This document shows positions 12,163-23,708 of a stretch of 64,000 bases of DNA, one piece after another. Origin of the DNA: Dimorphilus gyrociliatus (Eukaryota; Annelida; Polychaeta; Dinophilidae); contig CAJFCJ010000016.1 of assembly GCA_904063045.1 (NCBI GenBank), forward strand, positions 248,001-312,000, read 5' to 3'. The position numbers and the translations under genes were made by a program. The first letter of the stretch is position 1, and every line of letters starts with the position of its first letter. The notes under the pieces were generated by a model. That model ran no database searches. It had not been told where the DNA came from and saw only the letters and a list, made by a program, of their open reading frames with translations.

Positions 12163-13125
12163 TATAGGTATAATAGACATGACTAAATATTTAAAACCTT
12201 TTCGCTGACACATGCAAATCCTCTCTTTGGATGTTGAGTTCTTAGATCGTACACATGTATACTAGATTCTAAGCAAGTGGCGACTAATTTATTCATATTT
12301 ATATCCTTTCTATCAAATTCCACGGAACAAACACCATTTTTAACGTTTGTTTCCCATTTAACACTCATACTTCTTAAATCGAATAATTTTATATCACCAT
12401 TATCGTATCCAGCAGCAATGCATCTATCATGTGGATTGTAGGCATGACCTACACAAAGGGAAATTTTTTAAATACTATTTAATATTTACTGTAGACTAAC
12501 CGAATGCAACCGTCCAGCAATCTCTTCTTTCTTCTCCCTCTCCAGGAGCCATTGTTGCGACTGGATCATCTTTTTGTCTGGGATCCCAAACTTTAACAGA
12601 ACCATCCCTACTACCAGTAACAATTTCTGGCGCCCCTTCTCCAATTCCTAATCCACCAACTCCATCAATACAGTTAACAATCTCCTTATGGCCTTTCACG
12701 CTATAAATTGGTACTTGAGTTGATTCAAGATCCCTGAAGTTGAATTATAATTTAGAGATTTCATTTTATTTATCTGGAAACAGCAGACAGTACAAACCAA
12801 ATTTGCATAGCTCCATCAAAATTTCCCGTTGCTAGGTATCGTTGTTGTAAACTAGAAGCACCAAATGTACCGCATTTAAAAGCGCTCGGTTTTTCCGCCT
12901 AAGGTTTAATAGGAAAATCTAAGAACAATGTTAATTTTTTTAATGAAATACCTCAGAAATTAATTGGGCATCGCCGTGAGCTATTTCATAAACTTGTAGA
13001 GCTCCTGTGCCTCTGGCATGATTACCAAGAACGACAAACTTAGCACTAGACGGAATCCATTTACAGTCGAATAAGGTGTAATTTAAGGACTTTTGAATAT
13101 GAGCTAGAATTTGTGGTTTTTCCAT
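11744..13125 (-). CDS. DNAAF10: WD-repeat protein 92 / dynein axonemal assembly factor 10
   Basis: The product begins [20 protein letters not shown] and continues [20 protein letters not shown], the distinctive N-terminus of WDR92 (Monad). WD repeats follow: [45 protein letters not shown]...[37 protein letters not shown] and [10 protein letters not shown]. The final repeat ends [22 protein letters not shown]92 is a cytosolic seven-bladed propeller that works with R2TP-like co-chaperones in preassembly of axonemal dynein. The introns are short. One holds a long TA microsatellite (about 12124-12159). It is divergent from the IgLON-like gene. Confidence 0.9.
12124..12159. repeat. (TA)n microsatellite in a WDR92 intron
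   Basis: An uninterrupted TA dinucleotide run of about 36 bases lies just upstream (minus-strand sense) of an exon of the WDR92 gene. It is a simple repeat. Confidence 0.95.
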
Positions 13126-13460
13126 TTTTCTTAAAAATATTTAAAAGTGTTATCACGTTTCGAGGAACGCCGCGCAAAACACTCTTAAGTATTTTTTCTA
13201 AATTTTTGGTTATACCTAAATACCGTATAGTAAAATGAATATTAGTGTTTTTTTGAAAATTTTATTCCATAACTTAAAAATAATTAAATCAATCTAAAAT
13301 CTTTATTATAAAGTCAAATAGTTATTAAGAATTTTCATTTTAAAGTACGATAATGACTCGAATCATACCTTTTAATTAGAAATTTAGTAATCCTCTGATA
13401 GAGCCCGGGTATAGGTAAAATCAAATTGTTTACAGGTTTAGAAAGTTGCTAAAAGTTGTA
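13126..13460. promoter_or_regulatory. Intergenic region between divergent WDR92 and IgLON-like genes
   Basis: This 335-bp spacer between opposite start codons must carry both 5' UTRs and probably both promoters. A GC-richer patch (TTTCGAGGAACGCCGCGC, about 13157-13174) stands out from the AT-rich background. No named motif was identified. Confidence 0.4.
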
Positions 13461-14866
13461 ATGAACTGTTTTTATTATCTCATAATTTTATTTCAATTAA
13501 TCTTAATAGGTAAATATCTTTATTTAATCATATTTATCATCAAGATTGTAAAATAAAAAGGATTTATCTTCGATAGTATCTTCACAAAATCCTACAGTAG
13601 AAATAGTAAAAACAGAGCCAGCAGCGAACAAAGGAAGAGTAATATATGCGCAAAGAGATGAAGACGTAACTATTTGGTGTTACGTTGAAAATTTAAGGCC
13701 TCTGACTAAAGTTAGATATCAAAAGACGTCCAAATCTCCTACTGGAAAAGTTCAGTTAATAGACATTTCTGAAAATGAAAGACCAAAGGATAACACTAAA
13801 TACGGTAATGTTTTCTTAGGTATAATAGATTTAAACTGACTTTAATTAAATGTTCTTTCAGCAATTGAAAAACCAAAAGATTTTACCTGGCGTTTAAGAA
13901 TAAAATCTACTCAAACGCACGATTCCGGAGTTTATTCATGCTACATAAGAATTTCAGAATATAAGTCGGAATTTTCAAATGTTACACTTATTGTATTTTG
14001 TAAGTTATTGGTGGTAGTCTACTTGACAAAATCCTAAAAATTTTCTCTTCCTATTTAGCTAAACCAACTTTTGTTGATCATAAAACAACTTCTGATGCCG
14101 AATATAAAAAGGATGAGCACGTTAAATTACAATGTACAACTGAAGGTGATCCTAAACCATATATTGAATGGACTAGAGTTGGTAATGCTCTTCTACCGAT
14201 AGGAAGAGAAAGGTCTGAGGTAAGTTTCCCACACCCTAAAATATTTAAGAGTTTAGAATGAAAGTGATCATTCACGCCTTGCAGAATCCGGTTCTTGATA
14301 TTTCAAGGATACAACCGCAAGATAGAGGATTGTACAGATGTAGATCTTGGAATATGATGGGAGAAATATCCAGACAAATAGCTGTAGGAGTATTATTTCC
14401 CCCAGTTATAGAAGCTTCATATTCTATAGTAAAACAAACAGAGGGTTACCTTATCGAATTACAATGCTTAGTCGAAGTTAATCCTTCACCCACGACGGCT
14501 TATTGGTTAAAAGAAGATGGGGAAATAATTGCACGGTCTAATGGAAGGTTTGAGAAACTTTATTTGAATAAAAAACGCATTTTATTCATTTTCTCTGTCT
14601 TATTCAGATACGCAGTAAATACTTTCAAAGGAGCATTTGGTCACTACACTATTGAACTCGTTATTAATGGAGTAAAAAGTACAGACTACGGAAGTTATAG
14701 TTGTTACGTTACTAACGTTATTGGCACAGAGCACCAAAGTGTTACTTTAATTAGATCTGATGTACCGATGCCTTCTTTTAAACAGGGAAAAATAATCTCT
14801 TCAAGTTCAATGATAAAATCTTCTTATTTTATTATGATACCCTTGTTTTTATGTACTTTTTTATAG
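13461..14866 (+). CDS. IgLON/lachesin-like cell-surface protein with three Ig domains
   Basis: The product starts with a signal peptide MNCFYYLIILFQLILIG. Ig domain 1 has VTIWCYVENL and HDSGVYSCYIR. Ig domain 2 has VKLQCTTEGDPKPYIEWTR and QDRGLYRCRSWN. Ig domain 3 has IELQCLVEVNPSPTTAYWLK and STDYGSYSCYV. After domain 3 comes a serine-rich linker and a terminal hydrophobic stretch (SSYFIMIPLFLCTFL) with no cytoplasmic tail, as expected of a GPI-anchored protein. This architecture and the spacing fit lachesin, LSAMP and OBCAM, which mediate neural adhesion. One intron inside domain 3 (14548-14607) is 60 nt, stop-free and in frame, so its retention would insert 20 residues. Which family member it is cannot be decided by eye. 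Confidence 0.82.
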
Positions 14867-15048
14867 TTTGTTAAGAGAAATACTCCATGGCAGAAGTAAT
14901 ATTGCTTTTGGTCTCCTTTTAGAGTATCAAGATTCATTTTTTTTAGCTTTAAATCTTATTAAATTAGTCTTGATTAATAAATTATCTATATTGTTTTATT
15001 TAATAATGGATATACATATTTATATTTATCTATATATTGTCTCTTTAC

Positions 15049-17426
15049 CTACCAATTTTTTGCTAAGGGATGATCTGCGGCGTAACCACCATTTTTACAA
15101 ACGGCATCAGATATATGTGCAGCGTTAGCGTCTATTTCAACTCCTGTTCCATACGACAACATATTTAATTTAACTTCGACATCTTCCAATATCGTATCCC
15201 CGTATAGGCATGCTAATCTTAATTCATGATCCGCATTTCTTAAACCAATACATAGAGACCTTGACGCTCTGGCGGCTGAGGCGCTTAGAACGAATAAAGT
15301 AGTTGATATTTCTGCTAGTCTTCCCAATTGATATTGTTGTTCAACTATTCCATTACCAAAAACAACTAAATTCTTTTCAACTAAAGACTGAAATCTCATT
15401 AATTTCTTTTCAATTTTTTCCATGAGTAGGGCAACACTAGGATGAACGTGGTTATATAACTTAAGCAAACAACGAGGATTTTCGTAAGATCTAAATGATT
15501 TGGATTTCATAAGATTCCATATTTTTTTTGGTTGATTGTAAATATCTCTTATCTTTTTCAAATCATCTTCTGAACTTCTTCCAACGTATTGAAGACTTTG
15601 TAGAGAAATAAATAATTTAGCTATATCATTTGTTCCATTAAGCATAGTTAATATTCTGCTATCCCTTATAAATCTTTCCATATTATGAGATTTAATATAG
15701 GCCTATAAAAGTAATAATTGACTGTTATAGAATAAATTTGTAAAAAGGTAAACGAGTTATACCTGTCCCCCTAAAATTTGAGTGGCGTCATGAATAAATT
15801 GGAAAGCTGTTTCTGATGAAAATAGTTTTAACATGGCTAATTCTACTGTTGCGTCGGGTTTATGATAATTGTCCAAAATTCCTGCCGTAAAATACAGAGC
15901 CGATTCAAGACAGTAAATGGATGCCGCCATCCAAGCTAATTTTTGTTGAATTAAACCATAATCCATCAGTGGCCTACCAAATTGTTGACGGCTTATTACA
16001 TGGTCAGTAACATCTTTCAAAATTCTTTTTAACATGCCACAAACTGAACCTAAAGCAAAATTACTAGAATTAAGACTATCTATAGCAATCTTGAAGCCAT
16101 CGCCAACTTCTCCAATAACATTTTCAAGTGGAACTACTGTATCTTTAAATTCAACATGTGCAATATCGCAGGCGGTTAAAGCATGTTTATTTTCTATATA
16201 ATTAGCAGTAATTCCACCAAAGTCCTTCTCAACAATAAAGGCAGTGACTATATAACAATGAAGAGTTAAAAATTATTTGTTAAAAAAACAAAACTAGTAA
16301 GATAGTAACCTTTCATCTCTTCATTAGGTAATCCAATTATTGGTGCTTTAGCGAATACAATAAATACATCCGATGAACTACCATTAGTTACCCATAATTT
16401 TTCACCATTCAGAATATAATGTGTTTTCTCTTCATTCAAGTTGGCTGTAGATTTTACAGATGCAGCATCACTTCCACTCTCTTTTTCTATAATATTTTAT
16501 AAAGTCTTATGAAAGAACTTTATTTATATGAGTAATAACAACCTGTTAAGCAAAATGAACATATTTTTTCGCCACTGGATAATGCTGACAAGTATTTTTC
16601 TTTTTGCTCCACACTTCCAAAATTAAGAATCGTTTTTAGTCCTAAATCCTAAATTAGTTAAAAATAGAAAATAGATTACTATTTATGATAACAAGACATT
16701 ATTTAATAATGCGAAACCTGGTGGGCATGAAGAGTGACTGCTATTGATGGGTCTAAACTTATTTCTTCACATATTCTAGCATATTGCAGTGGGGATAAAT
16801 CAAGACCACCTTTGTAAATACAATAAAGTTAACAGTATATAATTATACAGTATATATAAAACTGTTAAAATAAAACAAACCATATTCTTGAGGTACGTTC
16901 AGGCCAAATAATTTGTATTTTTTTAGACTCGATAGCACTCTTTCGGAGAGTTTTCCTTCTTCCTCAAGTTTCTGCCCATCTTCCTTGTAAACTGTTTATG
17001 TTTTATATACTATTTATAACTCTGAAATAACATAAAATTTTTACAAAAAACCTCTTTCAAAAAGTCTTGAAATTGGTTGGCACATAGCTTCTAAATCTTT
17101 TAACTCTTCCGTTGTCTCAAATTCAGGATATTCCAAAAGATTCTATTGAATATTATATAGTTAATTTCAATTTAAACTAAGAACCATTTAGAATAAAGAA
17201 AATATACTTTATCAAATTTTCCCATGAAAAGACCTTTTGCAAATGGAGTGTGCTGTGTTAATTTTTTCTTGGGTTTACGTTCAACAATTAAATATTCTTC
17301 GGCATCTTTGATTTCTTTTTCCATGTCTTTAACTTGATTTTGCGATGCCGTGACACTTAATGAAAAAGACTTTGAGCCTATTTTCCATGATTTACGGCAA
17401 ATATTTCTTGAGCAATAATGAAGCAT
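15049..17426 (-). CDS. ACAD9: ACAD9-like acyl-CoA dehydrogenase with substituted catalytic glutamate
   Basis: ACAD9 is a mitochondrial flavoprotein that is both an acyl-CoA dehydrogenase and a complex I assembly factor. The first exon encodes a basic presequence (MLHYCSRNICRKSWKIGSKS) then PFAKGLFMGKFDK, like human ACAD9. The core follows: LKKYKLFGLNVPQEYGGLDL, ICSFCLTEKESGSDAAS (FAD/substrate motif), HYILNGEKLWVTNG, GEVGDGFKIAIDSLNSSNFA, RQQFGRPLMDYGLIQQKLAW and FIHDATQILGG. The C-terminal extension ends ADHPLAKNW, matching the ACAD9-type AHPLD end. The loop that normally reads FEGTNE/D here reads LNGTND, so the catalytic base is Asn (codon 15637-15639). The LGIRGS segment of the family is also altered. 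The rest of the frame is intact across about nine exons, so this is not a pseudogene. Confidence 0.88.
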
Positions 17427-17976
17427 TCTTATTTAATTTTAACTATGAAATAACTAATCAGATGAAACTGTTAATTTCTATTTTATTCAAATTATTACGC
17501 CAGATTCATCCGGCAAGAACTTCACGTTTGTCCTTAGGTCAAGGTCGAATAAGCAAAAATATGTGTTTCAAGATAGAATATAAAGAGTTAAATTGCATTT
17601 TCATGTGATGAAGTTATTCAAGAATATATTTTTTTCTGTCAGAAAAAAACTCAATATAAAATTTCTTTTTAATAACACTTTTAACGCATACATAAAATCT
17701 ATATTTAATATCTTCCATTAAACTAGCTTTTGAGTTTGAAAAAAGTTTTTTCTATAGTGCTCCGCGACCGTATTTGTACTCATATACACCAACAAGAACG
17801 GATAGCCAGTCAAAAAGTATTTCTTGTTTTCTCAGAACAGGAAGTACGTAATCGTCAAGGTAAATCCCAACTTTTGTTGAATGACTAACCCTCACCACTT
17901 TTGGATTGTTCATAATCTTCTGACAATTTCTCATTTATCTTAGGAGGCAGTTCGAATCTATAGTCACTCTTTCACC
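17427..17976. promoter_or_regulatory. Intergenic region between divergent ACAD9 and IST1
   Basis: This 550-bp gap between opposite starts probably contains both promoters. A 60-codon minus-strand frame at 17752-17934 (MRNCQKIMNNPK... ending YKYGRGAL) has reasonable amino-acid composition but no resemblance I recognise. It could be a small gene or chance. Nothing else stands out. Confidence 0.35.
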
Positions 17977-19094
17977 ATGTTCCGTGCCGGATTGGACGTC
18001 CAAAAATTAAAAACCAATCTTCGCCTCTGTATAAATAGGTTGAAGATGCTGGAGAAAAAGAAAACAGAACTAGCCGTTAAAGCTAGAAGGGAAATTGCCG
18101 ACTATCTGCAAGCTGGAAAAGATGATAGAGCCAAGATTCGGGTAGAACACATTATCCGTGAAGATTACTTGGTCGAGGCAATGGAAATAATTGAAATGTA
18201 TTGTGATTTGTTGTTAGCCAGAATGGGGTTAATAGATAGCCAGAAACATATCGACGAGGGTCTTGAAGAGCCGATCGCGACAATAATTTGGGTCTCACCA
18301 AGACTTGAAGCTGAAGTTCCCGAATTAAAAATGGTTGTAAATCAGTTCTCAAAAAAGTATGGCAAGGAATGGGTAATGGCTTCTAGAGCAAATGAATTTC
18401 AAAAAACTAATCCAAAAGTAGAGCATAAGTTGTCTGTTAAAGCACCCGATCCTAACTTGGTTGATAGATATCTCATTGAAATTGCTAAAACTTACAACAT
18501 TCATTATGAACCAAGTCCTGGATTACCTGACATAGAAGTTATGAAAGCAGAAGATTTACTAATTGATTTCAATGACAAAAAAAATCCTAGAGGAGGTGGA
18601 AACGATGGTAATCCGAGTGGTGGTGCAGGAGGAGGAAGTGGAGGTGGAGGTGGAGGTGGGGGCGGTCAAACATACCCTTTTGCATACCCTGCCACTCCTC
18701 AGCAGCCCTACGGGGCAGCCTCTCAACCACCACCTTTGCCCGTTGTTCCTCCAATGGGAGGAGCACCAGTGGCTCATGGCGGAATGCCAATGGGAATGCC
18801 GCCAATGGGACCTGGCGTTGATAATCCACCAGCACCCAGCTATGAAGAAGCCACTAAACCCAGTCAGTCACAGCCAACTGCTCCAAAAGCTGATGATGCT
18901 CTCAACTTACCGGAACTACCTAGAGTTCCAAGCAATGACCTTATTTCTGGAGGTAATTATCATCTCAATATGCTCAGCCCATTTTTATTAAATCATTTTT
19001 TCTAGGTAAAGCTGGAACACAGTCCAACGATGGAGATGATGTCGATTTCGATGATTTAACAAGAAGATTCGCAGATTTAAAGAATAAGAAATAA
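17977..19094 (+). CDS. IST1: IST1 homolog, ESCRT-III-like protein
   Basis: The start MFRAGLDVQKLKTNLRLCIN leads into the helical IST1 core: KARREIADYLQAGKDDRAKI, VEHIIREDYLVEAMEIIEMY, CDLLLARMGLID, EPIATIIWVSPRLEAEVPEL and FSKKYGKEWV. A glycine-rich stretch (about 18590-18665), then a proline/methionine-rich linker (GGMPMGMPPMGPG) follows. The short last exon begins near 19006 and ends DVDFDDLTRRFADLKNKK, a clear MIT-interacting motif that binds VPS4 and other MIT proteins. IST1 regulates VPS4 in cytokinetic abscission and endosomal tubule fission. Only one intron is evident. The gene is convergent with the RNA-ligase-like gene. Confidence 0.95.
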
Positions 19095-19317
19095 GTTTTT
19101 ATTATTTATTTTCTATTGAATGAACATCATATATGTATGTATATGGATATAACTATTGATTATCTCTGTGATTTATTTTACACAAGCTTTATCCTCGTAT
19201 TGTCTTTAAAAAAATATGACTCATTCATTTCGCAATGAATAATTGAACTAGGAACTATTTTATTTATTAAACGAAGAGTTTAAATAATTTTATAAAACAT
19301 TTACACTTGTAAGGAAT

Positions 19318-21290
19318 TCAAATCTGTTCAATCTTATCACTCTGGCCGGCTTCTTTTAAGAAATTAGACCTGTAGAGTAATCATTCAGACATTAAATAAA
19401 CGATGATTTTAAAGAAATAGATAAAAGGCTAACCAAGTAATTGGAAAATATTCTCCCACATCCGAAGTATCTAGCTTTCCTTGCTTTAATTTGGGAAAGA
19501 ACCATTGGAAAAAATGATCTATCAACTCCTAACATGAAAAGTTTAAATGAATTGAAATGGTTTGGGTTATGACTTGAATTAAAAGAATTATATTATTACC
19601 TGCCATTTTGATGTATATTGATTCTCTAAACCTAACCATTGCTGAATTTCCCTTAATCGTTTTACAGTCTATAAAATATACTGGTTAATAAATCGAAAAA
19701 CGCAAAACCGGATTGTTATACCTTTTCATGAACTTCTCTTGGATTCATTGGATTCTTTTTGTGTTTATGAAGAGCATTTCTTACCTTTTCTCTGATTGCC
19801 CGACAAATAATATACCTTTGAAAACAAATAGAATTGAGACAATACATCGAGATCTTATATTAAGATTAATCTCTACCAGGCTGTTTTCTTTTTCAGCAAG
19901 CCAAAAACCTGTCCTGATGAATCGAGGAAATAAAAAACTTTACCCTCGTATTGATAACCATTTCTAACTGCTTTAAATTGATCATCAAGCTCCTGCGGTG
20001 GAATTTCTGTATACGATACAGTATCAAAACCTAAACATTTGGCTATCTCAATTCCTATATGTGGTGGCACGCATCCCAATTGGTTATTATTTGTTAAAAG
20101 AGCATCATTAAAAGTCCAAGTAATAAACATTAGTTTAGGCCTAAGGGTAAAAATATAAATTTTTTATAGGTAGATGTGTATTAAATGATAAATAATATAA
20201 TTACTCTTTCAAGTAAGACAGATTCTCAACGTGTTGGGTTTGAGGATTAAGAATTTCGAATATACCGGTCACCCTTGCTCGAGACAAAAATTCTAAGATT
20301 CTATTAAACAAGAGTATATACGCTTTGATAATCTTATTAAATAAAAAATATATTGGAATACAAACAAGTGTTTATCATTCTTTGAAAGTTTCTTTAAGAA
20401 ATGTGCTATTGTGTATGCAACAACTTTAGCTACTGCATATCTTTGACCTTCATATTCATCAATTTGATCTATAATGAAAATATTTAATAACTTGGTACAT
20501 TTTATATTTAATGGTATTTCTTACTTGTTTCTGTAAAGTAGATGTGAACATTCTTTGAACCAGCACATATAATATGCTTTCCATTAACTTTTAGACAACT
20601 TAAATGAGCTGCTTCACCATTTGCTTTATCGGTGGCTATAATTAACGATGCTTCCTCAAGTGGCTAAAAATTATTAGATAGTATGACGGATTTGTTTAGA
20701 TCTCATTATAAACTTATTGTTACCCTTGCAAAATATCTCTGCCATATTTTTTCATCTCCTGAATCGTCAACTCTATCATCGTCGTCTCCGAGTCCACCAG
20801 TGAACTTCTTTAAAGCGAATGTTGTACATACTGGTCCTTGACTTCCCTCTACGCTTAGAAATGCATTACCCCTGGCAACCCGACTTCTTATTTCCTGATG
20901 TCGATCATAAATTTTATCGTCTGGGCCGTATTTAACAAAAACTTTTACATCAATCGCAGTTCCATTAAGTATACTATGAGGGACCTTGGTTTCGGTTAAT
21001 CGTAAATTATTGTTTTGTCTTGCCCAATTAAGCCAACTGTTACATATTTTTAAAAACGAGGTTATAAGTTATAGTTAATATAAGTTGAGAACACATAACA
21101 TTGTGCAATCAATTGAAGACTACAAAGCTTACTCTTTTGCTTCAGAAACAAGTTGATCCGCCGGTGTTTGAGATCTCTGCTTCAAAATTTCAAGATATTC
21201 GTTTATAGATGTAATATAGTTGCTTTGTTTAAGTTTTTCTTCAATAAAAGCAAAAACGTCAACACATTTTATATCACACGGCGATGCCAT
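19318..21290 (-). CDS. Putative RNA-ligase-like covalent nucleotidyltransferase
   Basis: The spliced product (start MASPCDIKCVDVFAFIEEKL, end GQSDKIEQI) carries the motif set of ATP/GTP-dependent ligases in the right order. Motif I is IIATDKANGEAAHLS, with KANG as KxxG, the lysine that would take the nucleotide (about 20620-20640). It is followed by HIICAGSKN. Motif III/IIIa is GIFEILNPQTQHVENLSY (about 20220-20270). Motif IV is YEGKVFYF and motif V is GLLKKKTAWY, with a basic helical C-terminus. A region before motif I (FALKKFTGGLGDDDDR) is conserved-looking but its role is unknown. Exon junctions around motif I and the C-terminus join in phase. I do not recognise the orthologue. It is not RTCB-like, and it does not look like the human C12orf29 (RLIG1) sequence as I know it. 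The nature of the substrate (RNA or DNA) is inference. Confidence 0.62.
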
Positions 21291-21592
21291 GGTCTTTATA
21301 AAAACTCAATATCAAAATGTATTCTAAACACTAAACACGATGTCCAGACAATTGGGCGCGATATTAAAAAACGAAAGCTTAGGCCTACTAGTCAATATAA
21401 ACAACAATTTCCAAAGTATAAAATCGTAAAAGAACTCTTAAAAAAAACAGATAAATTACAAAAAAGCGCAAGTTTATTTAATGATAAGAAGATGTATGTG
21501 CAAAAAAAAAAAACCCCACTTTTTGTATCTATAAATGACGTTTAAGATCTTGAAGAAAAATTAAAAGTAAAATATAAGAAACTTAAAAAGTT

Positions 21593-22565
21593 TTAAAACA
21601 TAAACGGATAATCTGTTTGATGGGACCTTTTCATGGCGTTTTCCCTAACTTTCTCTTGTAAAATCACTTCAATAGTTTGAATTTTTCTAGCTAAAATTTC
21701 AGATTGTTGAAAAGTTAAATCTCTATCCATTTCCAACTTTAAACGAAGGTATTGACAAACTTCAGATAAAATATGGGAATTATAAAATTCTAAAGCTTCT
21801 TTATCCTCCAAATAATTACCTATTTTATATTAGAAAAATAATGTATGATTCATATATCGTTGCCTCTTTTTCTTCTTTTTAAAAAGAGAAAACAAAAAAA
21901 GGGTCTGTGTATTTACCTGAAGCAGTTTGAACATCTTCGGAATTTGTTAATTCTTTGGAGTAGCAAGATTCTGTAAATTCTGAGAATGTGATGTAGGCTG
22001 AAACTAGGTCATCTTCACTTATATCACCAAGAATACTTTTGTTATACATGTATTGTAATTTTTCTTCCCAGAAATTAGTATTAATGGTACGAATATGACA
22101 CCTTTGAACGCACCTTGAAATTTCATAAACATCCCTGGCGTTTCTGAGTTCTTTTATTACGCCTTCAATAATCTCTTTTGCTATTGTTTTTGTTCTTAAA
22201 AAATCGTATTTATATGCTGGACTGAGTTGACGAAAATCCGAATGATCCCTCCAAAGGAATTTATCTAAATCTAGAGGATCAATTTTTTCATCCTGTCTGG
22301 CTGGTAATGGAATTTCAGGTTCAGAATACGAATGGCAAGATTCTTCCTTCTGTTTGTTACAGGTTGGCTGTTCACTTTGCTTTAGGAAGAATACGCAACC
22401 GTTTCTCTGTTCCATAACATATTCACCAATATATTTATCTTTCTCTTGGTGTTGATTATCTTTAACCTCTTCATGGACCTCTTTCACCGGCTTCTTGGAA
22501 CCCTTTTTCTTGTTTTTAGGTTTGTCAGCAGGTTTAGCCTTAGGTATTGTGTGTCGCCGTCCCAT
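21593..22565 (-). CDS. Unrecognised charged, helical protein
   Basis: Two exons join in phase. The first (about 21916-22565) starts MGRRHTIPKAKPADKPKNKK and the second (21593 to about 21814) starts NYLEDKEALEFYN and ends RSHQTDYPFMF. The product is about 290 aa with a lysine-rich N-terminus, then FLWRDHSDFRQLSPAYKYDF, a region with several aromatic and helical segments, and a predicted coiled helix LTFQQSEILARKIQTIEVIL near the end. No known domain is visible. A short upstream open frame (22484-22690, MKFIDLSTNMTLLKLIPL...) overlaps the start in another frame and may be an uORF. Composition and open frame argue that it is real. Function unknown. Confidence 0.5.
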
Positions 22566-22877
22566 AATAACTTTTTTTGTAATTTTTCTAAAATTTTATA
22601 AAACTTCTCTGGTGAAGGTCTGAAGACTGTTTGATATAACGGTATGAGTTTGAGCAGTGTCATATTGGTTGACAAGTCGATGAACTTCATTTGACTCTGT
22701 TTATTCGCTTATTTCTAATTAAGCGCCAAATAGACACCAACCGGTTAAATGAGCAGACCGGTTTCCTCGTCATGCTACCGGTTTTATAGTTAGTCACATG
22801 ATGATTCTTTGAGAAAAATAAACAGACGATTTTATAAACCTATTTATACATCTTGCCATCCCAGAAACAATCTAGGT

Positions 22878-23708
22878 ATGGGTTGTTGTTTCAGTAATGA
22901 TGAAAATAAGCATAGCCCCGTAAGTAACTTCAATACTATAAATAACAACTAATTTCGAGCGGCGTGTTCTTTTCGATGGAATATCAGGAAAGCGAAAGCG
23001 AAGAAAGTAGAAGGCTTTTAAGCGAAGGATCAAGTGAAAATGGGGGATTTGACACAACGTATGTATAAAAGAATTAAAATAACTGTATTAACATTCATAA
23101 CGAATTCTCTATGACAAAAAGGTATCACACAATGCAAATAGATAGCTCATCTGGTGACGAACAATCGGCTTTGCTCAAAATCGTACAAAGAACTGCAGAG
23201 TATAATTTATATTAGTATTTGTAAAGTAGCAGCTATAAAAAATCCTTTAATTTCTTTCAGCCGAGTAATTGATGTTTCTGCGATAAATAGTACTAATATG
23301 GAATATCAAGATTTAGCTGACCGAGAAAACCAATACAGGTATTTTAATCAATTATTCTATATATTTAATATTAAATCACTATTTATCTCTTGAAATATTT
23401 ATAATTTATAAAATCCTCATACTTTACAGACAAAAATTGAATTTAACCCTTAGCAGTAGCCTTCAAAAGAAAAAGATATTAACAGTTGGAATTAGAGATC
23501 CTCAAGCTGTTTTGTCTTCTCCACTTATAGATAGTAAATTCATAACTTTGGTAATTATATAATTAAATATAAATGACAATTATTTATATGCCTTTTTGTT
23601 TTACAAAATATTTAGGTTCAACAAGCGGCTTTAGCTGCTAATAATGCTGTTTCAGAAATTAAAATACAGCATAAAGAAAACTTAGTTGTTCCTTTTACAG
23701 TGCCCTGA
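22878..23708 (+). CDS. LAMTOR1: Ragulator subunit LAMTOR1 (p18)
   Basis: The first exon encodes MGCCFSNDENKHSP, an N-myristoylation and palmitoylation signal (Gly2, Cys3, Cys4) ending at a GTAAGT donor. The rest follows the LAMTOR1 pattern: ESEESRRLLSEGS (acidic dileucine sorting signal), YHTMQIDSSSGDEQSALLKI, RVIDVSAINSTNMEYQDLAD, NLTLSSSLQKKK and a C-terminal AALAANNAVSEIKIQHKENL with VVPFTVP at the end. LAMTOR1 anchors the Ragulator complex and Rag GTPases to late endosomes and lysosomes for mTORC1 activation. The length (about 160 aa) fits. There are six short exons. Confidence 0.9.

Noticed and set aside
17752-17934. 60-codon minus-strand frame in the ACAD9/IST1 spacer
   Set aside because: Protein-like composition but no recognisable family, no splice partners, and it overlaps the IST1 upstream region. 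Mentioned only in the spacer entry.
18559-18991. Several long frames overlapping the IST1 Gly-rich linker
   Set aside because: They are produced by the GGN/CCN repeats; the sense frame continues into the MIM motif.
21153-21592. Plus-strand frame of 130 codons, which stays open for about 17 codons after a TAA and reads like a lysine-rich protein
   Set aside because: Its first half is antisense to the first exon of the ligase-like gene and it lacks a suitable ATG. Could be a decayed or non-coding transcript, but the evidence is too thin.
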